Shown in pieces: positions 21,134 to 33,310 of a stretch of 64,000 nt of DNA (the stretch's first letter is position 1; each line of letters begins with the position of its first letter). Below the pieces are notes generated by a model that worked only from the letters and a program-made list of their open reading frames with translations, was not told where the DNA came from and did not search any database. The position numbers and the translations under genes are program-made. Origin of the DNA: Anodontia alba (lineage: Eukaryota; Mollusca; Bivalvia; Lucinida; Lucinidae); contig OZ024825.1 of assembly GCA_964016985.1 (NCBI GenBank), positions 6,757,056 to 6,821,055 on the forward strand, given 5' to 3'.

Positions 21134-21450
21134 TACAGTTGACTCTCGCTATCTCGAATTCGCTTATCTCGAATAACCGCTTATCTCGAAGTGAAAATCT
21201 GGTCCCCGCCTAAACATGAAAATCTGACAACATGTAAAAATATTGTCGAAAAGAGGAGAAATTGCTCCTCTTTTCCACAATATTTTCAATATATCTCTAA
21301 CTTCAAGAGTCCAATTACACATATATTTGTTAAATGTGGTTAATCGAATTAGTTTTTCATCAATTCTGCAAATCTGATATGTCGAAGTACGGATATCTCG
21401 AAGTATTTCAGAGAGTCCCCTGGAATTCGAGATAACGAGAGTCGACTGTA
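21134..21450. mobile_element. Pogo/Tigger-like MITE, copy 1
   Basis: Termini TACAGTTGACTCTCGCTATC and its inverted counterpart GATAACGAGAGTCGACTGTA, with internal TTATCTCGAA repeats and a hairpin (GAGGAGAAATTGCTCCTC). TA at both ends fits a Tc1/mariner-superfamily target duplication. No transposase. Confidence 0.75.
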
Positions 21451-21522
21451 ATTCAGAAGATGTCCATGAAGAACCACTGTCACAGAACAATCTGTATTAG
21501 TGAACTACGTAAATACTCTCAC

Positions 21523-21642
21523 CTGTAATACAGTCTATTCCCTCGTAACCTGTTCCAGTACAATCACATGAATAGGACCCAATGGTATTGGTACATACAC
21601 CGCCATTTTGACATGCATTCGTAGGGGAACATTCACATACAT
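21523..21642 (-). CDS. EGF-like exon, type D copy 1 (D1)
   Basis: 120 bp, phase 1-1, acceptor TACAG and donor GTGAGA. Reads DVCEC at the calcium-site start (D to C change, giving seven cysteines), then CQNGGVCTNTIGSY and CTGTGYEGIDC. The donor and sequence class differ from types A-C. The extra cysteine is unusual for an EGF domain and could be unpaired. Confidence 0.83.
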
Positions 21643-21998
21643 CTGTACGTCATAAGAAAATATACATTTGTGAATAATAAGGTATACATATGCGTTATAT
21701 ACTAGTTATATAATATATAACCGGTTAAACTGTGAATTGTTTAAACACCTAAATCAAGTAGAAGAATTCCAATTTTAATGCAGGAGAACAAAAAAATGCT
21801 TTTTAAGATTTATTATATATAACGGTGCGATAATAACTATACAGCTAAAATCATTCATATATTTTTCTTACATACCAAGTTCGTTTTGACTAGGGGTCTA
21901 TTCCAAATGAAAATAAGCAGTCATTTTCGACTGGACTAATTTTCAGAAGAGACGCTAAAATATTCTGGGAGTTGCCTCCCCTGAAGTGTATCTATTCC

Positions 21999-22343
21999 CT
22001 TTAACCCATTTATGCCGAGTGGACTCTTCTGCCATAACTCTTTGGCCCATTTCATATGAAAGGGATGTCTGGTTGGTTTTCATTATTATCATGTTTTGTA
22101 GAATTTTTTTAACTTAATGCAAACAGTGTAGACCCTGATCAGACGTCTGATCTGGGTCTATACTGTTTGCCAGTGTCACTATACTATCATCGGACGCCTG
22201 ATTACACCTTTTATTCTGGGGTCCATGTCTGTTGGTCTGAACATTCTGATTCGTCATTCGTTTATGGATTTATGAGTTTGGATTACGGCTTAGGTACCAT
22301 GACCACAACTACTTTTATGGGACGCTAGGCCTAAATGGGTTAA
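21999..22343. mobile_element. MITE with TTTAACCCATTTATG ends, carrying nested repeats
   Basis: Left end TTTAACCCATTTATGCC and right end GGCCTAAATGGGTTAAA are inverted repeats. Inside are a palindrome (GCAAACAGTGTAGACC to the mirrored arm) and a copy of the 150-bp open-frame block at about 22188-22318. Confidence 0.7.
22188..22318 (+). repeat. Dispersed open-frame block, copy e4
   Basis: The plus strand reads SGVHVCWSEHSDSSFVYGF with no stop until after the block. It is embedded in a MITE. Confidence 0.6.
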
Positions 22344-22871
22344 AAAATCAATTTTCAGTTGTTGTTTTTTTTAAACCGTGAAATTTAACACAGAAATACA
22401 ATTTTATTGCTTTGAAACATACCATTTTAACCTGTCTTATTAACATATTAAACAATTTATGCCCAGCGTCCAATGTAATAGACACTGGCAAAAGTGTAAA
22501 CTGAGAACAAGAGCCGCGGAACACGGCGTTTGATATCGGTTTGCAATGTTTGCATTCAATTCAGGAATGTCCTGAAGAATAGTAATAACGAAACCAAACC
22601 AGACACCACATTTATTGGAAATGGACCGGTCCAAAGAGTTGAGATAATAAAGTCTACTCGGGAAAAAGAGTTAAATTTTAGTGTGTTATTAACAGAAAAA
22701 ATATAAATGATGACAGAGTAAACAAAAGAACCCGGGAACCGATGCAATCAGATCGCATCAAGTTTTCTACATCAAAAAGAAAGACACCCACAAAAAGGAC
22801 AGATGGCAAGCAGACTTTGCAACCATTTCCAAAACAGGTGGCAACTCTGTTACCCTAATTTATATTCTCAC

Positions 22872-22991
22872 CTGTAGTACAATCCGTGCCCTCATAGCCC
22901 GTTCCAGTACAATCACAAGAGTAGGAACCAATGCTATTTATACAGACACCACCATTCTGACATGTATTATTAAGAGCACACTCATCAACAT
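22872..22991 (-). CDS. EGF-like exon, type D copy 2 (D2)
   Basis: 120 bp, phase 1-1, CTTCAG acceptor and GTGAGA donor. DVDEC start, CQNGGVCINSIGSYSC with the hydroxylation consensus, and CTGTGYEGTDC end. Six cysteines. Well preserved and probably functional. Confidence 0.88.
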
Positions 22992-23043
22992 CTGAAGGAC
23001 CTCCTAGGAATAGAATATTGTGAACGTATACGTAATTATTGCA

Positions 23044-23472
23044 TAAAAAGCAGTGCCGCACGATATTAACAGCCGTGCATTAACCGGCGAAAAGCCGTGT
23101 ATCAACAAGGCAATTTACGCGCTGTTAATGCAAGGCTACGCAACTTTCAATATGATCGTACCGGGGCCACAGATTTGCTGCCGTTACGAGATGTGTACTG
23201 CCCGGCCCTAGAACGAGCATAGTCAGTCGAAATTACGTTCGCGAAACATCGGTGAAAAGGCGAAACAAAATAGTGCAAGAAATAACGCGAAATGTAGCAA
23301 ATGTTTTCAGTTTTTATGCAATAATAGCGATCGAACTTGGTTTTCCAATGCATTAACATTGGCCAGGTCCCGTGGGAGGTGTTGAAAACCGCGGCCTTCG
23401 GCCTCGGTTTTCAACACCTCCCACGGAACCTGGCGAATGTTAATGCATGAAAAAACATGTTTGATCCCTATA
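23044..23472. mobile_element. Foldback element, copy 1, with 97-bp terminal hairpin
   Basis: Shares its whole length with 33806-34250 (GTGCATTAACCGGCGAAAAG to GATCCCTATA). The right part is a long hairpin (23350-23446): GCATTAACATTGGCCAGGTCC pairs with its mirror across a CGGCCTTCGGCC loop. No coding region. Confidence 0.75.
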
Positions 23473-23851
23473 TTGAAGTGGGAAAATTGAAATGGGCAAA
23501 ATGGTAAAACACTTAAAAGGGTTACCAACATGTCCTGCTGTGTAAAAATGTATTACAAGGCTGAAATTCAACGACTCGGAAATCTATGGAACCATGGAAT
23601 TTGTTCTAGACATGGGTAATTCGAGTCACTGAGGGTAATTCATAGCGCCAGGTCAAACGGCAAATGGGTATAGTTAAGAAATGGCTTTTGATCCGTCTAT
23701 AAAATAACGGTATATTGGACGTACTCGTTAGAATCGCTTCATGGGTCAATTCAGATGAACACACGCAATATACATCTCAGAAACATGATCAAACAAGAAA
23801 AAAAAAAAATATTAAATTTCTCTAAATATTTGTCTTCTTGAGCTATCGGAA

Positions 23852-24440
23852 TAGAAAGGAAGGCAATGATCAGATATCGATACAGTTACCTAACACCTTC
23901 CGTCCAAGACACCAAAGGGCAAGAAGGACGCATTTAAAACAAAGGCGCCACAATCAGAACACAACAAACAGAAAGCCAAACGGACAGTTTCTTTCCAAAA
24001 ATTGGCCAAACGGCTATCCAAAATAAACATTTCGCCAGGACATACATGCAAAACCATGCAATAACAGAACTAGTTAACCATAGCAGAAGCACCGCCATGC
24101 AACGGTCAGTACAATTTTATTGTGGCGGGGTGGGGGCGGGGTGAATGGAGTTTTAATCGACTTTACGTTGCCACAACCCTCGGCCTTAGTTCTGCCGTGG
24201 TATACACAAGACTTTGTTCAGTCCGCGTGAATGATTTGTAACTCGTCAGTGCAACATCTCCGAGAATAAAAAATCAAACGGATACAGAGATGAAACAACG
24301 ATTAGACTCGACAGCAAGAGAGATAACTAAAGTGCTGAAGCGAAAGAAAACCAACAGTTGGACTCCAGTGGGAATTTCCTAAGGGCCCAAAAACGAGCTC
24401 GAAGCAGCCACGGCAAATAAGCCATCGGTGTTCGAGTCTT
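23852..24440 (-). mobile_element. Diverged Naiad-tail subfamily, uninterrupted copy
   Basis: Begins GAAAGGAAGGCAATGATCAG, contains CAACGGTCAGTAC, a G-rich tract, and GAAAGAAAACCAACAG. Layout parallels the standard tail (fixed end, CGGTCAGTA, G-run, distal part). It is the reference for the interrupted copy at 18120-19310. Confidence 0.6.
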
Positions 24441-24615
24441 TGAAGTTTAACTACATAGAATTTTGTCTCCGCGAGATGCAGTAATGAATGGATCAATAGA
24501 ACAACATTCATTTTTACATTTCTGCACATCAAGTCCCTTAAAAATTGTTTTCTGTGCGGTTTAAAAGAAAATAAAGAAGCAATGCAAAAGCGTTTCTTAC
24601 ATTTTGTCTCTACTG

Positions 24616-25225
24616 AAAAAAAGGTAAGAGAAAAATCCAGGGATTCCCATAATCACAAAACAAAAGGTAAGAGAAAAGTCCAGGGAGTGCCACAATCACA
24701 AACCGCAGCCCTTCCCAGACCCCAAGAGGAAGAGGAAACCGACAAATCCAAACAAGCACAAATCGAACAAACGTACGAAAAGCACTAGGATTAGCTCTCT
24801 CTTCCCCAAGCGAGGTAATCGCAATACTAAAAGGACTGAAAAACACAAGAACAAAATGACACACGAAAAGACATACAACAAATCGCCTCGTAGAATAAAC
24901 CACAAAGCAACAAAAAATAAGACTAAAACCGGGACCACCGCCTTAGAACGGTCAGTAGAGTAAACCACCGGGGGGTTTAAAGCACTTTTACAGCTAGCTA
25001 ACTTCACCCTGGGTCCCGACGCTACTCTTAATACAGAAACACATAAAAATTCGGTTCGCATAAAGGCTCCCAATTCAGTCAATGCATCAATGCGAAAACG
25101 CAAAAATCAAATTAATCACTATAATAAACAAAGACGAGTACTCATGGCTAATTCTACTGTATGCCAGAGTAAATGAAAACCAATAGTTGAACCATGGCAA
25201 GCCAGGCCAAAGACATATCGTCAAG
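24616..25225 (-). mobile_element. Naiad 3' tail, full length, joined to RT fragment
   Basis: Full tail from 24665, preceded by a partial repeat of its own fixed end (24616-24664). The distal side continues without a break into the Naiad RT C-terminus at about 25226, in the same order and orientation as at 5945. Confidence 0.8.
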
Positions 25226-25552
25226 CCCCAACCCAATGGTTAAAGTTTTACGAAGAGGCCGTTATTGGGTCTGAGGCCCGAACCGCCGTCGTGCAATTAA
25301 AGAGTGAAGCATAGCCATCAACAATGATTGGGTTGACAACAAGGCATGCAGTCTGCCACATAATATCCAGGCTATATCCAATTCTTTTATAACGGTTAAT
25401 AAGTTTTCTGAATTGATCCGAAAAGTTAGATTTACCTACAATGTTTCTAAATCTGTACACTAAGTCACCGTAAAATTCTGGTTCCGATATACCTTGTTGC
25501 AGAAGTGTTTTCAGACTGATGCTATAATTTACTAACAAGGCACTGTGTCTGC
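25226..25552 (-). pseudogene. Naiad RT C-terminal fragment
   Basis: The minus strand reads RRHSALLVNYSISLKTLLQQ, then EPEFYGDLVYRFRNIVGKSN, then LINRYKRIGYSLDI and CLVVNPIIVDGYASLFNC. One open frame covers about 110 codons. It is 5'-truncated where another tail fragment (25553) begins. Confidence 0.85.
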
Positions 25553-25718
25553 GAACCGCAGCCCTTCCCAGACACCAAAAGGAAGAGGAAACAGACAAAA
25601 CCAAACAAGCGCAAATCAAACAAACGTACGAAAAGCACTAAGATTAGCTTTTCCTTTCCCAAGCGAGGTAATCGCAATGCTAAAAGGACAGAAAAACACA
25701 ACAACAAAATAACACAAG
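25553..25718 (-). mobile_element. Naiad 3' tail, internal fragment
   Basis: Runs from CGAACCGCAGCCCTTCC to AAAATAACACAAG. It abuts the truncated RT, so either a template switch or a later insertion made the junction. Confidence 0.65.
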
Positions 25719-26330
25719 ACAATTTCTATGAAAAGACTCTATTTCTAGTAGTAGAGAAACCAAACACAGAGACACAGTTTGATTATTTTGTGTTTTAAGC
25801 ATATATTATCTGTATCAATCTGGCGCGACGATTGCTCTAACTCAAACGTAAGTAAACAAAATCAGACAATGAAATATTACACACGTCACTGCCCGTTATA
25901 AAGGTCATTTGACACGCGCCTCACATTGTTGCGACCTACCCAATGAGCGGCCCATTACCATTTCTTTCGCACCGCCCAGACTCCTGCACATGTCTGAGTT
26001 TCTGTGTTGGCATCATCTTATTTTTGATAATCAATAACATAGATGAAATTCGACCATATTACAACAATGATATCAATGATTTCTAACAGGTATAAAGTAA
26101 ATAAGTGAACACAGGGACTGATACAATCAGATTCACATGAAATCCCAACACCAAAGGGAAGGACAGACAAACAAAATTAAGCAGCCGCAAAAACAGCAAA
26201 TGGCAAGCAGAGTTGGCAACCCTTTTCGGAAACGTTGGCGACTAGTTACTTAAACTTAACCGAATATATCTTAAACTTAAATCATTGTTAAAGAAAAACA
26301 CTGGTAAGTGAAACGCTACGCAACAATTAA

Positions 26331-26364
<34 letters not shown>

Positions 26365-26384
26365 ATACTAAAATTACCGCCTGG
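25719..26384 (-). other. Intron between D3 and D2, no gene seen
   Basis: No exon-like segment. Contains a poly(A) run near 26332-26361. Confidence 0.5.
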
Positions 26385-26880
26385 GAAAGGTTAGTAATAA
26401 CTTACTTACTGGCGTGAGGTGTGTGTATGTGTGAGCGAGGGGGGGGGGGGGGGAGGGGGGAGGGGGCTTAAGCTAGCTTTACGGAATCCCAACTCTCGCC
26501 CGCAGCTTCCATAGTAATAAACACATGTATTTGCTCGATACAACGTGTGTAGAAACCCCTAGGGTGTCCGATAACACCACTGGAATATTGGAGCAAAAGA
26601 AAACCGCTTGTTGATCCATGGTCGGCCGGGAAACAGACAAAACAAAATTCCGGCCTAGACCATCTAATACATCGTTTTGTCGAAGCCATCATAGAGACTG
26701 AACCCCGACCCGCCGGCGTGCAATTACCGAGGTAAGCAAAGTGGTCACCCGTTATTGGGTCCACCGCTAAGCGAGCAGACTATTTTATGATGTCAATGTT
26801 ATATCGCTTTCGTTTATAACATATGACAGTTTTATTAAATTATTCAGAAAAAGACTGAATCTGTTAAAGGCTGTACACCT
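26385..26880 (-). pseudogene. Diverged Naiad 3' end: tail plus RT C-terminus
   Basis: Minus strand, from 26870 down: a degraded RT C-terminus including DPITGDHFAYLGNC and PAGRGSVSMMAS, then a tail of the diverged subfamily with GGAGCAAAAGAAAACCGC and a long G-run at 26440-26465. It is a further independent case of the tail directly following the RT C-terminus. Confidence 0.65.
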
Positions 26881-27939
26881 ACATCAGACATTTGTCCCTT
26901 CCGGGCGATCCCGTCATTCATCCCCGCTTATGGTACGATAACTTTGTCTTCGCAGCGGTTTTTACGCCTAAACCGCATTCTGGTGAAGGAGAGGGCCTAA
27001 ACCTATAACCTATAACGAATGAATGAACAAGCACACTTTTACCATAAATTCTACAATAACACAAGATGAAGCTTGCTACTATGCGGCTCTATAATATTAT
27101 TTTACAATGAAAAGGTACATCACTAAGTAGAGTGAGTGATGTCATTGATGTTGCGCCGGACAACCGACGCCATGATTTATGTATCACTGACGTCGGCGTA
27201 TCTCCTCCGTGACCGACCTCTTGGTTGCCGAAATAGGCACTGCAGACAGTAAACAATCCACTACATGTACCTGTCCACACCGTCGCCCGACCGCAAAATC
27301 ACACAAAAGCTTTATTTTTCAAGCAAGACAATTACAATATTTTTCATAATGTCTAAATGCCAATAGGGCTATGGCGTTTCAAAGGTCGCGACCCTTATGC
27401 TATGAAGACACTTCATTTTATTGCCTTTACGGTCATTTGTAGAAATACAACTCACTGAAAACATCATAAAATAATTTGATAGGATTTGATTGCATGTCTA
27501 AATCTAGAATCCAGTTACCATGAATTTATATTTTATACAACAGATCTGGTAAAATTGACTGCCAAGATCGCCTGCTCGAGTTGAAATGTAAATTACTATG
27601 CACATTACTATGTAAATTTTGACTGCATTGGCACGTACGTCTGAGATTGCACGTTTATTATTTGTATACAGAAACTGCGCAAACGCACATGTCCTCAATT
27701 AAATATGGCACATATGCAAACATGAATGTGGGTGCTTGCGTGTATGTATGTCCGCGCATGTGTGTGCCTGTGCTACCTTAATCCTATATTACATCGGTAA
27801 TGCCAGGGCAGTCTGCTCGGTACTCCCGAAAATAGCTCGGTAACGTGCGCACAATATTTACCATCAGCAAGAAATAATTAGAACGTTTTCATTTACCAGT
27901 CTCGATATGCAACCTGCCATTTCGGAATTTGCAATGAAA

Positions 27940-27975
<36 letters not shown>

Positions 27976-28055
27976 ATAATAATAATAATAATAATAATAA
28001 AAACACTCAGCGAATAAAATCAAACGACGTTCACTGGAGACGTTTAGCTTTGTTC
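26881..28055 (-). other. Intron, no gene seen
   Basis: Nothing coding recognised. Contains a poly(A) run at 27940-27972 followed by (AAT)n to about 28000. Confidence 0.5.
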
Positions 28056-28381
28056 AATGGTAAAAGTGCTTTAAACCCCACGGTGGTTTACTCTACTGAC
28101 CGTTCTAAGGCGGTGGTCCCGGTGTTAGTCTTACTCTTTGTTGCTTTGTGGTTTATTCTACGAGGCAATTTGTCTTATCTTGTGTTATTTTGTTCTTATA
28201 TTTTTCAGTCCTTTTAGCATTGCGATAACCTCGCTTGGGGAAGAGAGAGCTACTTAGTGCTTTTCGTACGTTTGTTCGATTTGTGCTTGTTTGGTTTTGT
28301 CGGTTTTCTCTTCCTCTTGATGTCCGGGAAGGGCTGCGGTTTGTGATTGTGGCACTCACTAGACTTTTCTCTTACCTTTTT
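28056..28381 (+). mobile_element. Naiad 3' tail, 5'-truncated
   Basis: Plus-sense copy from GTAAAAGTGCTTTAAACCCC to the fixed end TTTTCTCTTACC plus T-run. On the minus strand, the EGF gene's sense strand, its end reads AAAAAAGGTAAGAG, a strong cryptic 5' splice-site sequence. Confidence 0.78.
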
Positions 28382-28559
28382 TGCCTTCTGTCATCTGCCG
28401 TATTATTTCAGTGAGCTTTATTTATAGTCAACTGTGAGTATCGATTTTGCAAAAGCAAGGATATCGATATTTTGTAGTTCGATTTACGTGGTTTAAGTAT
28501 GATGTAACATTTGTACTTGCAGGTAGAAAATGTGCTTAGGCAGTGAAGAAAGGAACATC

Positions 28560-30340
28560 GCGTCCTAAAGGGTCTGTGCGATATATTTAAACTGCTCTGT
28601 ATTGTAACAGACCATTCCTTCTAAGTACAAATTGTCGATATTCAAAAGGTCGCATAAATATCTGGAAGTTCAGTTAAAATCTTTAATATCAGCATATATA
28701 TCTCCAGAAAGAGACATAATAAAATTCCTTTCATAAAAAAACAAAAACAAATCTGCCACAAGAGGAGCACAGTTAGTACCAATCAGAAGTCCCACCATTT
28801 GTCTGTGTAACTTAGCACCAAAACTAAAGTGACTATTATCGAAAAGGTATGATAATACGTCACATACGTTTTGACAAGACCAATGTTCAACCGTGTTTGG
28901 TCATCAGAAGTAAACGATTCATACCTGTCATTATAAACAAGATGAGAAGAGCATTTCCTTTGAAAAGTACTCTCAACTAAATCTGTAAGTTTCTCTGGCA
29001 AAGTTGTATACATCGTAAAAAAATTATATGTGACAAACTGAACGCGCAAAATCCTCTTGACGTTAGTTTATTAAGTGCCTCATCAGAATTTTTTAACTGA
29101 CCAAAACAAATTTCTGCCTGATCTTTCGTACACTTTTTCAGAATTTCTAATTTAATTTTATAACAGTGGGGCAAAAACCTCATAACTTAGAAAGTTCAGT
29201 AGCGGTACAGGACATTGAATAAGCGATAAACCCAGCTTTATATGTGTTTATGAAGCTTAGATAACCAACCAATACAACTGAAGAAGCTTGTTTTGCTGTT
29301 CCTTGATATTAATGGAAACTTTAGGGCTAAATGGTTGCAGTGGCCATAGACAACTGACTTTTTTCCTTTAATAGTTTGTTTATAGACCTTGGCGCCGCTG
29401 AGTTCCTGTGTCAGTGTCTTAATATAATGTAACCATCAAACACTAACAACAATGTTTGCGGTCTTCTGTGCGGGAACCAAAACACACTTCCTATGGAATT
29501 CTTGAATACTCTGCTTCAGATGACAGAAAGTAAATTTAGGTTTAGGTCGTAATAGATTATTTTTTTGGGAATAAAATGTAATACGTTTATCAGTTACATA
29601 AAAATGTTTAATTTCCATTCCTTTAAAACATCAAACTCAACATTCTCTCGTTTGCACCATAAATTACCAAAATCGTTCAATGCAGAAGCTATTTCTTCCC
29701 TACATACTTTAAAATCTACATAAATATCAAATCTGTATTTTGGGCCCTTAGAAACAAGTTTACAAGCTACCAAAAGAAAATAAATACGTCAGAATCCGGT
29801 ATTTCAGAAATATTACAATCTTGGTTAATATTATTATTAAATCCCAGTGGAAATGGCGTTTGTGATAATATAATCCAATTTAATTCAGTTTGATGCCTTC
29901 TAATATTCTTATATGTCAAAGAAGAGTTTTTATCATAGTTTATTTTCTCCACTGGTTGCACAGAGACATTAAAAGGAGAACGTCCTGTACTTTTAAAACG
30001 TTCATAAAGAAAAGTATATTTTTAGGCTTTTTAATTCTGCAATAATGTTCACCAAACCATTTACTAAAGGGCATGATCGGATTGTCGAACATACTGCATA
30101 TTACATATATTAGTATTTCAAGTCAAAACATATATCATATCCAATGATTTTAAGTCCGTCCAGTTCAGAATAATTGATGACTGAAAATGTTCTGCCATTA
30201 TTAGACTGCCATTAACGAATAATGAAGCGGCAGATTTACTAGATAGATGCTTACAGCAGTTGCACCTCTTGGCATTGCACTTGCAAATACTAGGATACAT
30301 TCCAGGTCTTCTGAACGGATTAGAGAACTTGCAAAGAACT
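28560..30340 (-). pseudogene. Near-complete Naiad-type Penelope-like element, inactivated
   Basis: Read on the minus strand from the right. A Cys-rich region (CKCNAKRCNCCKHLSS, then a MIYVLTC-like strand) is of the type found in GIY-YIG nucleases of this clade. Next come LNWIILSQTPFPLGFN, then KPKFTFCHLKQSIQEFH and VLVPAQKTAN. The RT follows: TMYTTLP, NDRYESFTS, a degraded GTNCAPLVADLFLF box, and a damaged catalytic motif near 28640. Many stops and frameshifts. Nuclease-type region before RT is the permuted order known from the Naiad/Chlamys clade; the active GIY-YIG residues themselves are not clearly visible. Confidence 0.72.
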
Positions 30341-30602
30341 CATCAGGAAAACATACCTATATAATTTTGACCCCTCCCCTTAAACCCCACTTTTATATAG
30401 TACAACTGGAGATAACAGGGGTATACACTATTTTTCTTATTTCTGCTCAAAACCATAGATTGTGGGTACTAGTTAAAACCGCCTCGGCAAGGCGGTTCTA
30501 ACGAGTAACCACAATCTATGTTTTGAGAAGAAATATGCAAAAATATCAGATTTTTTTTCTGAAAACATTCAATATATTTGAATAGGCGTGTTTTCGTAGT
30601 GT
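30341..30602. mobile_element. Palindromic MITE, family C, copy 2
   Basis: Termini CATCAGGAAAACATACCTAT and AATAGGCGTGTTTTCGTA, core palindrome slightly damaged. It lies at the 5' border of the Naiad element. Confidence 0.82.
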
Positions 30603-30630
30603 GGTGATTTTATTAATGATAATCTTACTC

Positions 30631-30806
30631 TTAACCCTTGTCCTGCTGAACCCGGATATGTCCTGTTTTTGCAAACAGTGCAGATCCAGATCAGTTGGCT
30701 TCTGAGGTGTGTGAGTTTGTATCAAAAACCTATATCAAATAATCTGATTGGCTGAAAATTAAAAGTGGGTGTGGCATCTTAATTTATTCAGCATGACAAG
30801 GGTTAA
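30631..30806. mobile_element. MITE family D, copy 2
   Basis: Ends TTAACCCTTGTCCTGCTGAA and TTCAGCATGACAAGGGTTAA. Internal palindrome partly deleted relative to copy 1. Confidence 0.8.
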
Positions 30807-31630
30807 TTTATTGCGGATAATGTTTAAAGTTGATAAATTTTGAAGATTGACAAAAGAAGCTGACTGGAGATTTAAGGGTCTCATTTTAAGAGAAGATAAT
30901 TTGGTTTTGAAAATTATAGACAGAGTGAGGAATCCTACAGAAGACGCAGACTGCAGCCTGAGAGGAGTTAACTTAATACTAGGTCTGAAGTCTGTTTGTG
31001 ATACTTATAGTTGATTGAAAAGTGGTGATACCGTCAATAGAAAATTCGTATCGTTTTTTGTTCAGGCAATGATAAATATGTAAATAATATTTTCCTTCAT
31101 AGAAAGTAATGGTATTACAAGTACCCACAACTTCTATGTCATATACAAGTCCACAGAGAAAAGCAAGTGACCTTTATACAACGAGAAACGAATGCCGGTA
31201 AACTAGAGACTTTCAATGAAGTATCGATGAGGTCTGATATCAAGGGAACGAGATTATTGAAAATCGATTGCAATCATTTTATATCCCGAAATTCATCATA
31301 ATCTTAAATGTACGCACAAATCGGAAATTCATTAACATGTTATCCTGAAAACTGTAATGGAATCGTCGGCCCAGTTTAAGCCATTAGCTTTATCCAGAGT
31401 TATTCCCAATCTGTCAGTCAAGCTTCTAAGAGGGAATTTCAGAAAACATGCAAGATGTTCCCTGACATTGTTTTTTTTATAAACGTGCAGCTGTCTGACC
31501 TCATTAGACACAAACCAGTTTGTTTTGACATAAAAGAAAACATCGTGGTTCACTGTGGATGGCAAACAAATTAAAGTTGAGCTTATTGTTAATAGAAATG
31601 TGTATGTGTGAACTGTGTATATGTTCTCAC

Positions 31631-31750
31631 CTGCATTACAGTTCGTACCCTCATAGCCAGTTCCAGTACAATTGCAGGAATAGGAGCCAATGCTGTTGGT
31701 ACACACGCCGCCATTTTGACATCTATTAATGGGGTAACATTCATCAACAT
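31631..31750 (-). CDS. EGF-like exon, type D copy 3 (D3)
   Basis: 120 bp, phase 1-1, acceptor ATATAG and donor GTGAGA. DVDEC start, CQNGGVCTNSIGSYSCNC and CTGTGYEGTNC. Six cysteines and the hydroxylation motif intact. It is the most 5' EGF exon found, about 4.1 kb downstream (in transcript sense) of the PAN exon. Confidence 0.87.
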
Positions 31751-32311
31751 CTATATGTCATAAGAAAATACACATGAATGCACACTGAAGTCTATTAGCC
31801 ACAATGTCAGAAGTTGTGACTTCGGACATGTGCGCCCAGCATTCACAAAATCTGATCAAGTCTGCACTGGGCGTATTTTGGATAGTCAATTCATGCAGTT
31901 TGTTTTAATGTTGACATTGAAGACTCTGGGTAGATGCGCAGAATACTTTGAGTCGTCGTTGACGTACATGTACGTTTACTGACATTTCGGCTCAGATATA
32001 TTCAGGATATGATCCGCCCCATGTATACACCTGTCTTCTGGCTTAGGCGGGCAGCAGCGATTGCTCTGATCAGGACATTCGCCGCCCGCAAACAGAATCA
32101 TTGATTACTATTGAATGTTTTAATGGAGAGCAAAGACCCGTATGAGACTTTGCACAGGTGCAGACGAATTGAAATACGCACATTTTGCGCATGCTTGAAT
32201 GCACTTTTTCGCTTGGCGCGGCCCATGATAATTATAGTATAGTTATAACAATTATGTGCAGCTAACGTTCTATTAGAAGCTATGGCTAAATTTTGAAGCC
32301 AGTAAAAATCT

Positions 32312-32560
32312 GGGCCTAGTTGTTCAAAGCGTCGTTAGCTTAACGAGCTCGTTAAGGGTCATTTCGTTAACTGTTTTAGCGGATTCAATATACAATATTC
32401 TGATATTTTTTGCTGAAAAAAAAAAATATAAGTAGCTTTTGCACTGCAAAGCTACTCACATTTTTTCAGCAAAAAAAAATTCAGCATATTTGCGTATCAC
32501 TTGATGTAAATTTTAACGAATCGTTAACTAACGACCCATTAGCTTTGAACAACTGGGCCC
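32312..32560. mobile_element. MITE family G, copy 1
   Basis: Inverted ends GGGCCTAGTTGTTCAAAGC and GCTTTGAACAACTGGGCCC. Central hairpin made of AGTAGCTTTTGCA and its mirror with TTTTTTCAGCAAAAA arms. Second copy at 41493. Confidence 0.8.
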
Positions 32561-33310
32561 AGGTTTAAGCCCCACAACAGCTGTGCTGTTAAACGTTACA
32601 AGCCAGTATTTCTCTTTCAGTTTCGTCTCGTTTGTTCGTTTTGTTTAAAACACAGTTCCGGTTTTTGCGATATCGTTTTTCTTGTTTTATGTCATTTAGC
32701 CTTCTCCATTGACTTGGAATGGCTCTGCGCCGGGATTTTGATATTTTTCACATGTCTGCATTACAATTTTGCTTTTCTGCGTACCAAGATGTGTTACGGG
32801 TGTACTCGTACTCCATCATTAACAAATACTTTCTGCTATTTTTTATTTTTTTTATTTTATTTAATTTTTTTTTTGATAACTATTGTAGTACCGATTATGT
32901 TCACTTGTAACTGTTGGATTTTCTAGTTTTGTCTTCACGTTCTATACGTTGATATGCCAACTAAAACTTAAACTCATTTTGACTGCCTCTCCCATTCCCA
33001 CCCCGCAGTAGTTTTCTATCTTACCATTCCAATACGGTGGCTCTGTTGCAAATCTGCTTTGTTTGTATGTATATGGTTTCATATGTGGCGTTTGTCTTGG
33101 CTTTATTTGTTCCTCATCTCCCCTTCGTTTGGTGCCTCGGAGGACTGGGCTTCTTGATCGTGGCATTTCCTGGATATCTTCACTTATATGTTTGAGACTA
33201 TAGGAATCATTAATCCAACAGCTTCAGTTATAATATGTTTATTTGTGGTCTTAATCACCCCCAGATATAATACAAATAATCTGATTACGCAGTTTGAAAA
33301 AAAAAAAATA

